DNA from: Pacificoceanicola sp049341065
GTDB lineage: Bacteria > Pseudomonadota > Alphaproteobacteria > Rhodobacterales > Rhodobacteraceae
Direction: 5' to 3'
Length of the DNA: 64,000 nucleotides
NCBI RefSeq assembly: GCF_049341065.1
Contig: NZ_JBMPIX010000008.1
Location: 124,001 to 188,000, forward strand
Shown in pieces: positions 25,916-34,740 of this stretch. Each line of letters opens with the position of its first letter. Position 1 is the first letter of the stretch. A model generated the notes under the pieces. That model was not told the DNA's origin, ran no database searches, and worked only from the letters and a program-made list of their open reading frames with translations. The position numbers and the translations under genes are program-made.

Positions 25916-27595
25916 CTACCGCCCCAGAATACTGTCAGCCAGCAGCCGCACGACGGTCTTTTCATCCATGTAACCGGTCACTGGCAGCCCCCGGGTACGT
26001 TGGTATTCGCGAATCGCGCGGCGGGTATTCTTGTCGAACTTTCCGTCCACTGTTCCGGGTTTCAGCTTCAACTGCTTGAGCCGCGCCTCGGCCAGACGCA
26101 TCGCCACCGGGTTCAGGCTCAACGCCTCTTCCTCGGCCCGGGCACGGGCCACAGCGCGCGCCTCCGATTCTTCGCGGTTCAGATCTTCGATTCGGGCCGC
26201 TGCCTGATTGGCAAAGGCCCCACCAGGGCGCTCGGACAGGTACTGGCGATAGGCGGCGATGGTGTCAGTCTCGCGCGCCCGGTCCCAAGCCCGCCTGTCC
26301 TGCACGGCGGCAGAGCCGGCGCGACGCTCTTCGATCTGGGCGATCAAACGCCGCGCTTCATCCGAGTGCAGGCCATCGGGGAACTGCTCAAGGTATCGGC
26401 GCAGCCCGGTCTCGTCCCCCTGCCCGTTAACGCGACGCCAAAGTTGATTGTCCTGGCGCTCAAGCTCAAGCGCGCGTCTTTCCGCCTCGGCCTCCAGTTC
26501 TGCGGCCTTCGCGCGGGCAGCATCGTCCAACCGGCCAATTTGCGACCGGTCCAGATAGCTGGAGACAGGCAGCCCAAGATCGCCCTGCCACTGCTTGATC
26601 GCCCCGCGTGTCCCGGGGCCAAAGATGCCGTCTATGCCGCGCGTGTTGTAGCCCAGCAGCGACAGATCGCGTTGAATGTCCCGGCGGGCATTGCGCGACA
26701 GCCCCAGCGCCTCTTCGTCGCGCCGCGCCGCATAATAGGGTTCGGCCCGGATCGCCGCCAATCGTTGCCGCGCCGCCGAGGCGTGCAGCCCTTTGGGAAA
26801 GCCCTCAAGATAGGTCTGGTAGCCCTCGGCGCTGTCTGCCTGCTGGGCAAGCCGCCAAGCGGTGTTGTCGGCCTGTTCGGTCGCCCTGGGGGCAGTGTCC
26901 TGATCCGGCGTCTTGCCGGGCTGGGGCGGCTTTATATCGCTGTTGCGCAGGACAACCTGCCAAGGCGGATCAAACCCTTCGATCTGCAACTCATAGGCTT
27001 GAGCCGCCTGTACCAGCCTGGCATTTGGCCGGGTCATGTCGCGGGTCGCATAGGCCGCCACATCCGGCGCCAGACCCCGGATGACTGTAACCCCCTGCGG
27101 CACCTGAAGATTGCCAAGACCGGGTTCCAGATAGGGGCCAGCCTCGACCTCGTTGGCTGTCTCTCCCAGCACCAGAAAGGCGCGCCCCGGCGCCTGTGCC
27201 AGCACCGCAAGCGCGGCATCCAGAGGAAAGGCGCGTGTCAAAACGCTGGCCGCATCGGTATTGGGCCTGTTGTCCACCGGCAAAAGATATGCGCCCCCCG
27301 GGCCATGCAGAAAGGCCCCGGCCAGCACCACGATCAGCGGGTTATCACCGGGCGCGAGCCCATCGACAAACGTGGCAAAGGCCCGGTCCATTGTCTGAGC
27401 ATCCGCATCGCTGACCTCGGTCACGTCAAGCCCCGCGTCGCGCAGATTGTCAGCCGCCGCGATAACCCGTTTGGCTCCGAAAAAGCTTTGCACGGCACCA
27501 TAGCGCGAATTTCCGATGACCAGCGCATCGCCCGCCGCCTGGGCACCGCCCGCCGCCACCATAAGCCCTGCAAGAGCCAGAGACATGAACCGCAT
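25916..27595 (-). CDS. Exported caspase-fold protein with degenerate active site and peptidoglycan-binding domains
   Basis: 559-residue secreted protein. The ATG at 27595 is chosen over 27616 because AAGGAGG lies eight bases upstream and the signal peptide (ending AQA near residue 20) starts there. Residues about 22-220 show the caspase-like p20 pattern (ALVIGNSRYG, AYLLPVDNRP), but the usual GHG reads GAF and the usual DACR region reads LGETAN, so the His-Cys dyad is absent. Two peptidoglycan-binding type 1 domains follow (GIDGIFGPGTRGAIKQWQ and TVDGKFDKNTRRAIREYQ), joined by TPR-like and coiled-coil stretches. Likely a periplasmic scaffold or peptidoglycan sensor; function unknown. Confidence 0.82.
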   Translation of the reverse strand: MRFMSLALAGLMVAAGGAQAAGDALVIGNSRYGAVQSFFGAKRVIAAADNLRDAGLDVTEVSDADAQTMDRAFATFVDGLAPGDNPLIVVLAGAFLHGPGGAYLLPVDNRPNTDAASVLTRAFPLDAALAVLAQAPGRAFLVLGETANEVEAGPYLEPGLGNLQVPQGVTVIRGLAPDVAAYATRDMTRPNARLVQAAQAYELQIEGFDPPWQVVLRNSDIKPPQPGKTPDQDTAPRATEQADNTAWRLAQQADSAEGYQTYLEGFPKGLHASAARQRLAAIRAEPYYAARRDEEALGLSRNARRDIQRDLSLLGYNTRGIDGIFGPGTRGAIKQWQGDLGLPVSSYLDRSQIGRLDDAARAKAAELEAEAERRALELERQDNQLWRRVNGQGDETGLRRYLEQFPDGLHSDEARRLIAQIEERRAGSAAVQDRRAWDRARETDTIAAYRQYLSERPGGAFANQAAARIEDLNREESEARAVARARAEEEALSLNPVAMRLAEARLKQLKLKPGTVDGKFDKNTRRAIREYQRTRGLPVTGYMDEKTVVRLLADSILGR

Positions 27596-27756
27596 ACAAA
27601 GTCCTCCTTGAACCAAAGCCGTGTCGGCGCATCCTTGCGATGCGCGCCGCTTTGGGTCTTTGCCATATCGCGCGATGTTATCCGAAAACCAGACTGTGGT
27701 TATCGCATCGCGCCTGCAAAGCGTAAGGACAGACCCTGTCAGAACAAGGGGAAAGC

Positions 27757-28929
27757 TCAGTCGTAACTGCGCATGTCCTCGATCACCAAGCCATCGCGCG
27801 GCAAACCGCCGACCGGGACCAGTTCAACCCGGCCCTTCAGCTTGAGAACCTCGGCGACCAGGCCTTCGAACTGTGATGCATCCTGTGCTTCGGATTCGAT
27901 TCGCACGGTCATCACGTCCATCTCACCCTCGCGGCTGGCGACGACGCGGGCGCGCGAGATGCCGTCGTGTTTGGCCACCAATTGCGCAACCTGTTCTGGG
28001 CGCACGAACATACCCTTGATCTTGGTGGTCTGATCGGCCCGCCCCATCCATCCCTTGATGCGCATGTTGGTGCGCCCGCAGGGGCTGGTGCCCTCCATCA
28101 CCGCGCTCAGATCGCCGGTGGCAAAGCGGATCAGCGGGTAGTCGGGGTTCAGCGTGGTGACCACAACCTCGCCCACCTCGCCGGGGGCAACGGGGTCTCC
28201 GGTGCCGGGGGTGACGATCTCGACGATGACGTGTTCATCGACGATCATTCCTTCCATCGCCGGGGTCTCATAGGCGATGTTGCCCAGATCTGCGGTGGCG
28301 TAACATTGCAGACAGGCGATACCGCGCTCTTGATAATAGGCGCGCAGGCTGGGGAACAACGCACCTCCACCCACAGCCGCGCGGGTGATGGCCAGCGCAA
28401 CGCCCATCTCATCGGCCTTCTCAAGGATGATCTTGAGATAATCCGGCGTGCCCGCATAGGCCGTGACACCAATGTCCTTGGCCGCCCGCACCTGAAGCTC
28501 GGTCTGGCCGGTGCCCGCTGGCAAGACCGCTGCGCCGACAGCCCGCGCGCCATTCTCAAAGATCATGCCGGCCGGTGTCAGATGATAGCCAAAGCAGTTC
28601 TGGACAATATCCCCCGGTCCGATCCCGCAGGCATTCAGAAACCGCCCCATGCGCCACCAGTCGTGGCTGGAGCCGCCCGGCTCATAAATCGGCCCCGGGC
28701 TTTGGAAGACATGCGCGATATTCGACACCGGCAACCCGCCAAAGGGCGGCTGTTCGGCCTGCCGCCGAGACAGGTCCGCCTTGCGCAAGACCGGCAAAGC
28801 GGCCAGATCGGCGAGGGTCTCGACCGGATCCTGCCCATACTTGGCCAATTGCGCGTTCAGCCCCTCCAGTTGCGCCGCCTCGCGGGCATCCTGGGTTTGG
28901 GTTTCCAAGTCGTCGAAATAGGTCGTCAT
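27757..28929 (-). CDS. Phenylacetate-CoA ligase-family adenylate-forming enzyme
   Basis: 390-residue cytosolic protein resembling PaaK-type CoA ligases. The C-terminal half carries the family's GEVGEVVVTTLNPDYPLIRFATGD, the IKGWMGRADQTTKIKGMFVRPEQV hinge and a ferredoxin-like tail. The N-terminal glycine/serine/threonine loop normally seen as SSGTTG is not recognisable: FQSPGPIYEPGG stands at that place. The ATG at 28929 is favoured over 29034 by GGAG upstream. It is on the same strand as the Liv-type ABC cluster but separated from it by a plus-strand gene, which suggests activation of a carboxylic acid brought in by the transporter. Confidence 0.8.
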   Translation of the reverse strand: MTTYFDDLETQTQDAREAAQLEGLNAQLAKYGQDPVETLADLAALPVLRKADLSRRQAEQPPFGGLPVSNIAHVFQSPGPIYEPGGSSHDWWRMGRFLNACGIGPGDIVQNCFGYHLTPAGMIFENGARAVGAAVLPAGTGQTELQVRAAKDIGVTAYAGTPDYLKIILEKADEMGVALAITRAAVGGGALFPSLRAYYQERGIACLQCYATADLGNIAYETPAMEGMIVDEHVIVEIVTPGTGDPVAPGEVGEVVVTTLNPDYPLIRFATGDLSAVMEGTSPCGRTNMRIKGWMGRADQTTKIKGMFVRPEQVAQLVAKHDGISRARVVASREGEMDVMTVRIESEAQDASQFEGLVAEVLKLKGRVELVPVGGLPRDGLVIEDMRSYD

Positions 28930-29033
28930 ACCGCACTCCGTCCGCCTGAATGCAGGCGCTTTGATCTGAAACAAGGTCGGGGCGCTTTTGCCCGCATAGG
29001 TTGTCGCAACGCCGGAGGATAGGAGGCCCCCCA

Positions 29034-29852
29034 ATGCCAGTTAGCGAATTCGATCCGCGCATTCGGTTCGATGACCAAAGCCAGATCATGGAGGTCGACT
29101 TTTCCGACTTCCACTTTGAGAACAGCCCGACCGTCAACCGCTTTTACGACCGGATCGAAGACAAGATCGCCCAGACCGGCGAAGAACAATGGTTCTTTCT
29201 GGTGAACCTGAACGGAATGCGCATCGACCCCAGCGCCTGGGTCGATTACGCCCGACGGGGACGGGCGCTGAACATGGCGCACTCCATGGGATCTGTCCGC
29301 TTTGACGCCTCGCCCGAAACAGCGGCGCAAATCACCCGCGACGCGCGGACCGAACGCTTTGATCCGAACCTTTTCACCAACCGCAGCGATGCACTGGCGC
29401 GCCTTGGCACCCTGCCCTCGAAGCGGCGCAAAAGAGTGCAGCACGATCCGAACTACACGTTGGCGGATTTCGTTCGGCGCATCGGATTTGACGAGGTCGC
29501 GCAGATCATGGAGGTGGATTTCTCGCATTTCACCTTTTTCCATTCCCGCGACGTGAACGATTTTTACGACCACATCGAAACTCGGATCGCCGACAGCGGC
29601 GCGGACAAATGGTTTTTCCTGATCGACCTCGATGGGTGCCAAATCGAGCCCGCCGCTTGGGTGGCCTACGCCCACCGTGGCAAAACGCTGAACATCGCGC
29701 ATTCGCTTGGCTCGGTCCGCTTTGCCCCCGGCTCGGAAACCGAAGAGGAAATCCGCCGCCGCGCCAGCACTCAGGACTTCCGGCCCAATATCCGCAACAC
29801 GCGGGAAGAAGCCCTGGCCCGGATCGAAGAAATGCGGCTGCAGATGGCATGA
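29034..29852 (+). CDS. Unrecognised protein made of two tandem homologous units
   Basis: 272-residue soluble protein with a strong AGGAGG ribosome site. Residues 11-124 and 151-264 align without gaps at a fixed offset of 140; by hand count about 62 of 114 positions are identical. Conserved cores include IMEVDFS, VNxFYDxIE, WFFL, AWVxYAxRG and AHSxGSVRF. The alternation of strands and helices recalls STAS/SpoIIAA-like folds, but this is only an impression. No signal peptide or membrane segment. It is transcribed against the surrounding ABC and ligase genes and diverges from the PaaK-like gene. Function unknown. Confidence 0.85.
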   Translation: MPVSEFDPRIRFDDQSQIMEVDFSDFHFENSPTVNRFYDRIEDKIAQTGEEQWFFLVNLNGMRIDPSAWVDYARRGRALNMAHSMGSVRFDASPETAAQITRDARTERFDPNLFTNRSDALARLGTLPSKRRKRVQHDPNYTLADFVRRIGFDEVAQIMEVDFSHFTFFHSRDVNDFYDHIETRIADSGADKWFFLIDLDGCQIEPAAWVAYAHRGKTLNIAHSLGSVRFAPGSETEEEIRRRASTQDFRPNIRNTREEALARIEEMRLQMA

Positions 29853-29908
29853 GCCAAGGTGAACGGGGTTTTCGCTGAAAATTCTGTTTGCCCTCTGCCC
29901 CGCCGCGA

Positions 29909-30733
29909 TCACGCCAGCCATCTTTTCCGCCGCCGGTAGCTGCGCACGTCGCGGAACGACTTTCGCCCTTCATCCGACATGCCCAGATAGAATTCCTTGA
30001 CGTCCGGGTTCTCGCGCAGCTCGGCTGCCGGTCCGTCCATCACGACGCGGCCGTTCTCCAGAATATAGCCCATGTGGGCGTAGCGCAGTGCCACGTTGGT
30101 GTTCTGCTCGGCCAGAAGGAAGGACACGCCTTCGTTCTCATTCACTGATTTCACGATCTCGAAAATCTGCTCGACCAGTTGCGGCGCAAGCCCCATGCTG
30201 GGTTCGTCCAGCAGAACCATTTCCGGGCGGCTCATCAGGGCGCGCCCGATGGCGCACATCTGCTGTTCCCCGCCCGAGGTATAGCCAGCCTGACTTTTCC
30301 GGCGCTCTTTGAGGCGCGGAAAGTAGTTATATACCATCTCAAGGTCGGCCTCGACGGCACCCTTGCCATCGCGCCGTGTATAGGCGCCGGTCATCAGGTT
30401 TTCCTCGACGGTCAGATGCTCGAAGCAATGCCGCCCTTCCATGACCTGAATGACGCCTTTCTTGACCAGCGATGCCGGATCGAGATCCTGCACCCGTTCG
30501 CCCTTGTACATGATCGAGCCTTTGGTCACCTCGCCACGCTCGGAGTGCAGCAGATTGGAAATCGCCTTCAACGTGGTCGTCTTGCCCGCCCCGTTGCCGC
30601 CCAGCAGCGCGGTGATCCCGCCCTGTTTGACCGACAGCGAAACACCTTTCAACACAAGGATCACGTGGTTGTAGATCACCTCGACATTGTTGACCTCAAG
30701 CAAGGTCTGATCACTCTTGGCAGCATCCAGCAT
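29909..30733 (-). CDS. Liv-type ABC transporter ATP-binding protein (LivF-like)
   Basis: 274-residue ATPase of the high-affinity branched-chain amino acid importer family. Walker A GGNGAGKTTT, signature TSGGEQQMCAIGRAL, Walker B MVLLDEPSMG and the LivF-type ending are present. It is the last gene of a minus-strand ABC cluster and is preceded by an AAGGGAAA ribosome site. The family imports branched-chain amino acids, but cluster members paired with CoA ligases often carry other carboxylates. Confidence 0.93.
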   Translation of the reverse strand: MLDAAKSDQTLLEVNNVEVIYNHVILVLKGVSLSVKQGGITALLGGNGAGKTTTLKAISNLLHSERGEVTKGSIMYKGERVQDLDPASLVKKGVIQVMEGRHCFEHLTVEENLMTGAYTRRDGKGAVEADLEMVYNYFPRLKERRKSQAGYTSGGEQQMCAIGRALMSRPEMVLLDEPSMGLAPQLVEQIFEIVKSVNENEGVSFLLAEQNTNVALRYAHMGYILENGRVVMDGPAAELRENPDVKEFYLGMSDEGRKSFRDVRSYRRRKRWLA

Positions 30734-30762
30734 CGCGTTTCCCTTGGCTCAGAGGCGCCGGG

Positions 30763-30824
30763 CCCCTGTCTTCATCTTGTTCCAAATACCCAAAATCCAC
30801 CGGCGACGTCCCGCGCCGCCGGTG
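30763..30824 (+). repeat. Dispersed intergenic repeat, copy 2, with hairpin
   Basis: Bases 30763-30791 match the copy at 53208 at 28 of 29 positions by hand count, and similarity continues into the CCGGCGACGTCCCGC part. The downstream half holds an 8-bp hairpin CACCGGCG / CGCCGGTG (30798-30824). It lies between the binding-protein and LivF-like genes, where a hairpin could reduce read-through from the abundant binding-protein message. Confidence 0.65.
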
Positions 30825-30837
30825 AAGAATACAGCGC

Positions 30838-32130
30838 TTAGCCGTCGCAGGCCTCATTGACCGGCCAAGGGGCATTGGCCTCGGCGTACTCAGCCGCCTT
30901 GGCCTCTGCGAGCGCTTTGTAGCTCTCGACATTCGCTGTCAGAAGATCGCTGACCTTGACGAATTTGGAGCCATCCCATTCCAGCATCCAGCCGCCCGAG
31001 TGGCCGGTGTGGTTGGAGCAGGATGTCGCGAAGGGCGGAACCATGCCATCAAGACCAAGCTCGGAAATCCGCGCCTCGGTCATGTTGATGTTTTCCAGAC
31101 CCCAGCGCAGTTGTTCGGCGTTGATCTCGGCGGTGTCGAAATGCGCCTGCGCAACCGAGATGCCCTCGGCAAGGATCGCGGAAATCACGATACCGCGACC
31201 GTAGAACACGCCCTGCATCTCTTCCTCGTTGGATTTGGAGTTGCCGGCATCCACAACGTGCTTCTTGATGTCTGCCATGACCGGCGCATCCATGTTCGGG
31301 AACGACCAGCTGATCGACTTGTAGCCTTTGCCAGCGTCGCCGACGATCTTCAGGTCGGCATCATGGCCGGACCACCAGACACCCAGCATGTTTTCCATTG
31401 GGAACTTGGTCTTCACGGCTTCGGTGATGGCGCCGGCGTTCATCGCGCCCCAGCCCCACATGATGACATAGTCAGGACGCTCGCGGCGGATCTGAAGCCA
31501 CTGCGCGGACTGGTTCTGCATTTCCTTCAGGCCAACCGGGATCGGCAACAGCTCAAAGCCCTTGGCTTCGGCAGCGGCTTCCAGAACCGGCAGAGGTTCC
31601 TTGCCGAAGGGGTGGTCAAGGTGCAGGAAGGCAATCTTCTTGCCGTTCAGGTCGCCCTGACCTTCGATGTACTGGATGATCATGTCGGCGGCATCCCAGT
31701 ACCCGGCAGGCGCATTATAGGCCCACTGGAAGGTCTTGCCGTCCATCATCGGGCTAAAGCCATAGCCCGGCGCAAGGATCGGGATCATGTCCACGTTGGT
31801 CTTGGGCAGCACCTGCAGCGTGATGCCAGTGGACCACGGCTGGGTCACGATCGACCGACCTTTGGTCTTTTCATAGCATTCCACGCCCTTTTCGGTGGAA
31901 TAGCCAGTCTCGCATTCCTCGCCATTTACCGGGATGCCGCCAACACCGCCATCGCGGGCGTTCAGCATGTTCAGATAGTCAGCCTGACCGTTCATCAGCG
32001 GAATACCCGTGGCCGCAAAGGGGCCGGTCCGGTAGGCAAGGTTCGGCGTGTAAAGCTCCTGCGCCATCGCGGCGCCGGCAGTCACACCCGCCACGATCGC
32101 GGCAGCTGCCAGTTTAGTGAAGTGTTTCAT
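30838..32130 (-). CDS. ABC transporter substrate-binding protein (Liv-type)
   Basis: 430-residue periplasmic binding protein of the type I (leucine-binding) fold with a signal peptide (ends AMAQ at residue 24) and a near-perfect GGAGGAG ribosome site, as expected for a highly expressed component. Four or more cysteines (CETGYSTEKGVEC and the C-terminal region) may form disulfides. It is longer than classical LivK and belongs to the larger subgroup associated with aromatic or other carboxylate uptake. The ligand is not predictable from sequence alone. Confidence 0.9.
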   Translation of the reverse strand: MKHFTKLAAAAIVAGVTAGAAMAQELYTPNLAYRTGPFAATGIPLMNGQADYLNMLNARDGGVGGIPVNGEECETGYSTEKGVECYEKTKGRSIVTQPWSTGITLQVLPKTNVDMIPILAPGYGFSPMMDGKTFQWAYNAPAGYWDAADMIIQYIEGQGDLNGKKIAFLHLDHPFGKEPLPVLEAAAEAKGFELLPIPVGLKEMQNQSAQWLQIRRERPDYVIMWGWGAMNAGAITEAVKTKFPMENMLGVWWSGHDADLKIVGDAGKGYKSISWSFPNMDAPVMADIKKHVVDAGNSKSNEEEMQGVFYGRGIVISAILAEGISVAQAHFDTAEINAEQLRWGLENINMTEARISELGLDGMVPPFATSCSNHTGHSGGWMLEWDGSKFVKVSDLLTANVESYKALAEAKAAEYAEANAPWPVNEACDG

Positions 32131-32188
32131 ATTATCTCCTCCCTGAGAATTTCGGTGTCACTTCGGGTTCTTGGTATTGGGCCGCGCC

Positions 32189-33265
32189 TTAGTGCGGGAA
32201 CGGCCAGATAATCAGTTTCTCGCGGATCAGCCGCCAAAGCTGCGCCAGTCCATGCGGCTCGACGATCAGGAAAAAGACGATCAGAGAGCCAACGATCATG
32301 ATATTCAGATGCTCGACAAGAGACGAGCTGATGGGGATGCCCAAGGCTTCGGGCAACAGGTTCAGCACCACCGGCAGACCGACAATCAGGATCGCCCCCA
32401 GATAGTTTCCAAGGATCGACCCAAGCCCCCCGATGATGGCGATGAACAGGATACGGAAGGACAGCGGGATGTCGAACAGGTTGGGCTCGGCCGCGCCGCG
32501 CCACATAAAGACGAACAGCGCGCCGGACACTCCGATGACATAAGACGACACGGCAAAGGCGGTCAGCTTGGATTTCATCAGGTTGATGCCGATCAGCTCG
32601 GCGGCGATGTCCATATCGCGCGTCGCCTTCCACGTCCGCCCCAAAGTGCCGCGCGTGAGGTTGATGCACACCCAGGTCAGAAGCGCCACGATGAACAACA
32701 CCACGTAATACTGCACGATCGAGTTCGCCTGCGGCCCGGCGACATAGGTGCCGAACATCTCAAGGTTCGGCACCTGAATGGCGCCGGACGCGTTGTAGTT
32801 GTAAAGCCAGGCCCATTTCTCGAACAGCCAGACCAGAAAGAACTGCGCCGCCAGCGTGGCAATCGCCAGATAAAAGCCCTTGATCCGCAGCGAAGGGATG
32901 CCAAAGGCAACGCCAACCCCGGCACTGAAAATCCCGGAAAGAAGGATCGCGATCACCGGGTTCATCCAGGGCATCAGCGTGATCATCTTGTAGCAGGCAT
33001 AGGCCCCGACCCCCATAAAGGCCGCCGTCCCCAGCGAAAGCTGCCCGGCAAAGCCAGTCAGGATGTTCAGCCCCAAAGCGGTCAGCGAATAGATCAGGAT
33101 CGGGATCAGCAGCGTCTGAAAGGTGAACTCGCTCGCCGTGAGCGGAAAGATCACCACAGCAAACAACAGGATCACCCCCAGCAGAAAGGCATCCTGCTTG
33201 ACCGGGAACAGCGCCTGATCCGCCTCATAGCTTGTCTTGAATTGTCCGGCAGTCCTGTACAGCAT
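32189..33265 (-). CDS. Liv-type ABC transporter permease (LivM-like)
   Basis: 358-residue inner-membrane permease with about ten hydrophobic segments and the BPD_transp_2 signature (GLNILTGFAGQLSLG, FYLAIATLAAQFFLVWLF). An N-terminal cytoplasmic extension of about 25 residues precedes the first segment. AAGGAAAG lies upstream of the ATG. It sits between the binding protein and the small membrane protein genes in the same operon. Confidence 0.92.
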   Translation of the reverse strand: MLYRTAGQFKTSYEADQALFPVKQDAFLLGVILLFAVVIFPLTASEFTFQTLLIPILIYSLTALGLNILTGFAGQLSLGTAAFMGVGAYACYKMITLMPWMNPVIAILLSGIFSAGVGVAFGIPSLRIKGFYLAIATLAAQFFLVWLFEKWAWLYNYNASGAIQVPNLEMFGTYVAGPQANSIVQYYVVLFIVALLTWVCINLTRGTLGRTWKATRDMDIAAELIGINLMKSKLTAFAVSSYVIGVSGALFVFMWRGAAEPNLFDIPLSFRILFIAIIGGLGSILGNYLGAILIVGLPVVLNLLPEALGIPISSSLVEHLNIMIVGSLIVFFLIVEPHGLAQLWRLIREKLIIWPFPH

Positions 33266-33339
33266 CCGTCGGTTTCTTTCCTTTCGGGCGCGGCAGGAAT
33301 TTCACCCGCTTGGCGCCGTGTCCCACTATTCGGCAGACC

Positions 33340-33585
33340 TCAGCCTGCAACCTCATCGTCTTCGACCGGCCGGGCGCGCTTGGGCGCCGGCGCATAGCCG
33401 ATTTGTTCACTGTGCCGCACGATCCAGAACCAGGCCCAAAGTCCCAGCCCGGCCCCGACCACCGCCATGATCAATGCCGTCACCATCCGCCCCGAAGCCT
33501 CGGGGTCTGTGGTCAGCGCGAGATAGCCAAAGGCCCAGAAGCCCGACCAGGCCACCACGTTCAGTATCGCAATCAGCTTTGGCAT
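33340..33585 (-). CDS. Small two-helix membrane protein in the ABC operon
   Basis: 81-residue protein with two predicted transmembrane helices (residues about 4-24 and 35-57) and a charged, Pro-rich C-terminal tail. It lies between the two permease genes of the Liv-type importer, in the same orientation with moderate gaps, so it is probably a transport accessory or an operon passenger. No family recognised. Confidence 0.7.
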   Translation of the reverse strand: MPKLIAILNVVAWSGFWAFGYLALTTDPEASGRMVTALIMAVVGAGLGLWAWFWIVRHSEQIGYAPAPKRARPVEDDEVAG

Positions 33586-33631
33586 TTTCCGTTTTCCCCT
33601 CCAGCGCTCTTGCTTGCGCGCCTCGTATTCC

Positions 33632-33660
33632 CTTGGGCCCCAAATCTCCCCGCCGAAGGC
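33632..33660 (+). repeat. Dispersed intergenic repeat, copy 3
   Basis: CTTGGGCCCCAAATCTCCCC followed by GCCGAAGGC resembles the CTTGTCCCAAATACCCCTGCCGGAGGC part of copy 4 (53208) with small differences. It lies in the gap between the LivH-like gene and the small membrane protein gene. Confidence 0.5.
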
Positions 33661-33695
33661 TTAGGCCGTTTCGGCCAGTGCCCCCGACGGGCTCG

Positions 33696-34649
33696 CTAGA
33701 CTCTCTCGATGATCTTTTCCCCAAACAGCCCTTGCGGACGGAACAGCAGCACGATCAGCGCCAGCACGAAGGCGAACCATGTCTCGGTATTGCCGCCCAA
33801 CAGCGGCTGTCCCCAGTAGATCTCGAACAGTTTTTCCAGAATGCCGATCATCAGACCACCGATGATGGCGCCGGTGATCGATTCCAGGCCGCCCAACATC
33901 AGCACCGGCAGAGCCTTGTAGGCGATCACTTCCAGCGCAAAGGACACCCCGGCCCGCGCGCCCCAGGCAATGCCCGTGACCAGCGCGATGATCCCGGCGA
34001 TGAACCAGACCAGCACCCAGACGGTTTGCAGGGAAATCCCGACAGACAAGGCCGCTTGATGATCGTCGCCCAAGGCGCGGATCGCCCGGCCCATGCGTGT
34101 GCGGTTCAGGAACAACAGCAGACCGGCCACCAGCAGCGCCGCCACGGCCACCGCCGTCATGTCCTTTTGCTCAAGGATCAGCAGACCGCCCCAAGGCTCC
34201 AGCACAAGGCTGCCCGTGGGAATGCCCAGCTCTTCGGTGATCATCACCTTGTTTTCGCCGCCGAAAATGATCTCGCCCAGACCAATCAGGAACAGCGTGA
34301 TCCCGATGGTCGCCATGAACAGGATGATATCGGGCTGGCCGACCAAAGGCCGCAGGACCACCCGCTCGATCGAAACCGCCAAAAGGAACATCACCCCCAG
34401 CGTCAGCACGACGGAAATCCACGCCGGAACCCCGTAGGCATGCAGCCCGACAAGCGTCAGCGCCGCAAAAACCACCATGATCCCCTGCGCAAAGTTGAAA
34501 ATCCGGGACGAGCGGAAAATCAGCACGAACCCCAGCGCGATCAGCGCATAAAGGATGCCGGAAACCAGCCCCTCCCACAGAACTTGCAAAAGAAAGTCCG
34601 GCGCTGCGAACATGTCCACAAAGGGCGCGATAAAGATGTCGTTCAGCAT
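33696..34649 (-). CDS. Liv-type ABC transporter permease (LivH-like)
   Basis: 317-residue permease with eight or more transmembrane segments and the LivH signature (GLVSGILYALIALGFVLIFRSS, FNFAQG). The GRAIRALGDDHQAALSVGI loop is the usual cytoplasmic contact with the ATPases. It forms the transport channel with the LivM-like protein at 32.2 kb. Confidence 0.93.
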   Translation of the reverse strand: MLNDIFIAPFVDMFAAPDFLLQVLWEGLVSGILYALIALGFVLIFRSSRIFNFAQGIMVVFAALTLVGLHAYGVPAWISVVLTLGVMFLLAVSIERVVLRPLVGQPDIILFMATIGITLFLIGLGEIIFGGENKVMITEELGIPTGSLVLEPWGGLLILEQKDMTAVAVAALLVAGLLLFLNRTRMGRAIRALGDDHQAALSVGISLQTVWVLVWFIAGIIALVTGIAWGARAGVSFALEVIAYKALPVLMLGGLESITGAIIGGLMIGILEKLFEIYWGQPLLGGNTETWFAFVLALIVLLFRPQGLFGEKIIERV

Positions 34650-34663
34650 ATCCTGCTCTCCCC

Positions 34664-34721
34664 GCCCCGGGCTTGAACCGGGGCCTCATGGTTGACGTGG
34701 AGGCCGCGGGTCAGGCCCGCG
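34664..34721. other. Two hairpins between LivG- and LivH-like genes
   Basis: Two perfect inverted repeats lie in the 91-base gap: GCCCCGG / CCGGGGC around a seven-base loop (34664-34684) and CGCGGG / CCCGCG around a five-base loop (34705-34721). Neither has a T run on the minus strand. They could stabilise or process the operon transcript. Confidence 0.5.
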
Positions 34722-34740
34722 ACGGGCTGGTCAAAGTGTT

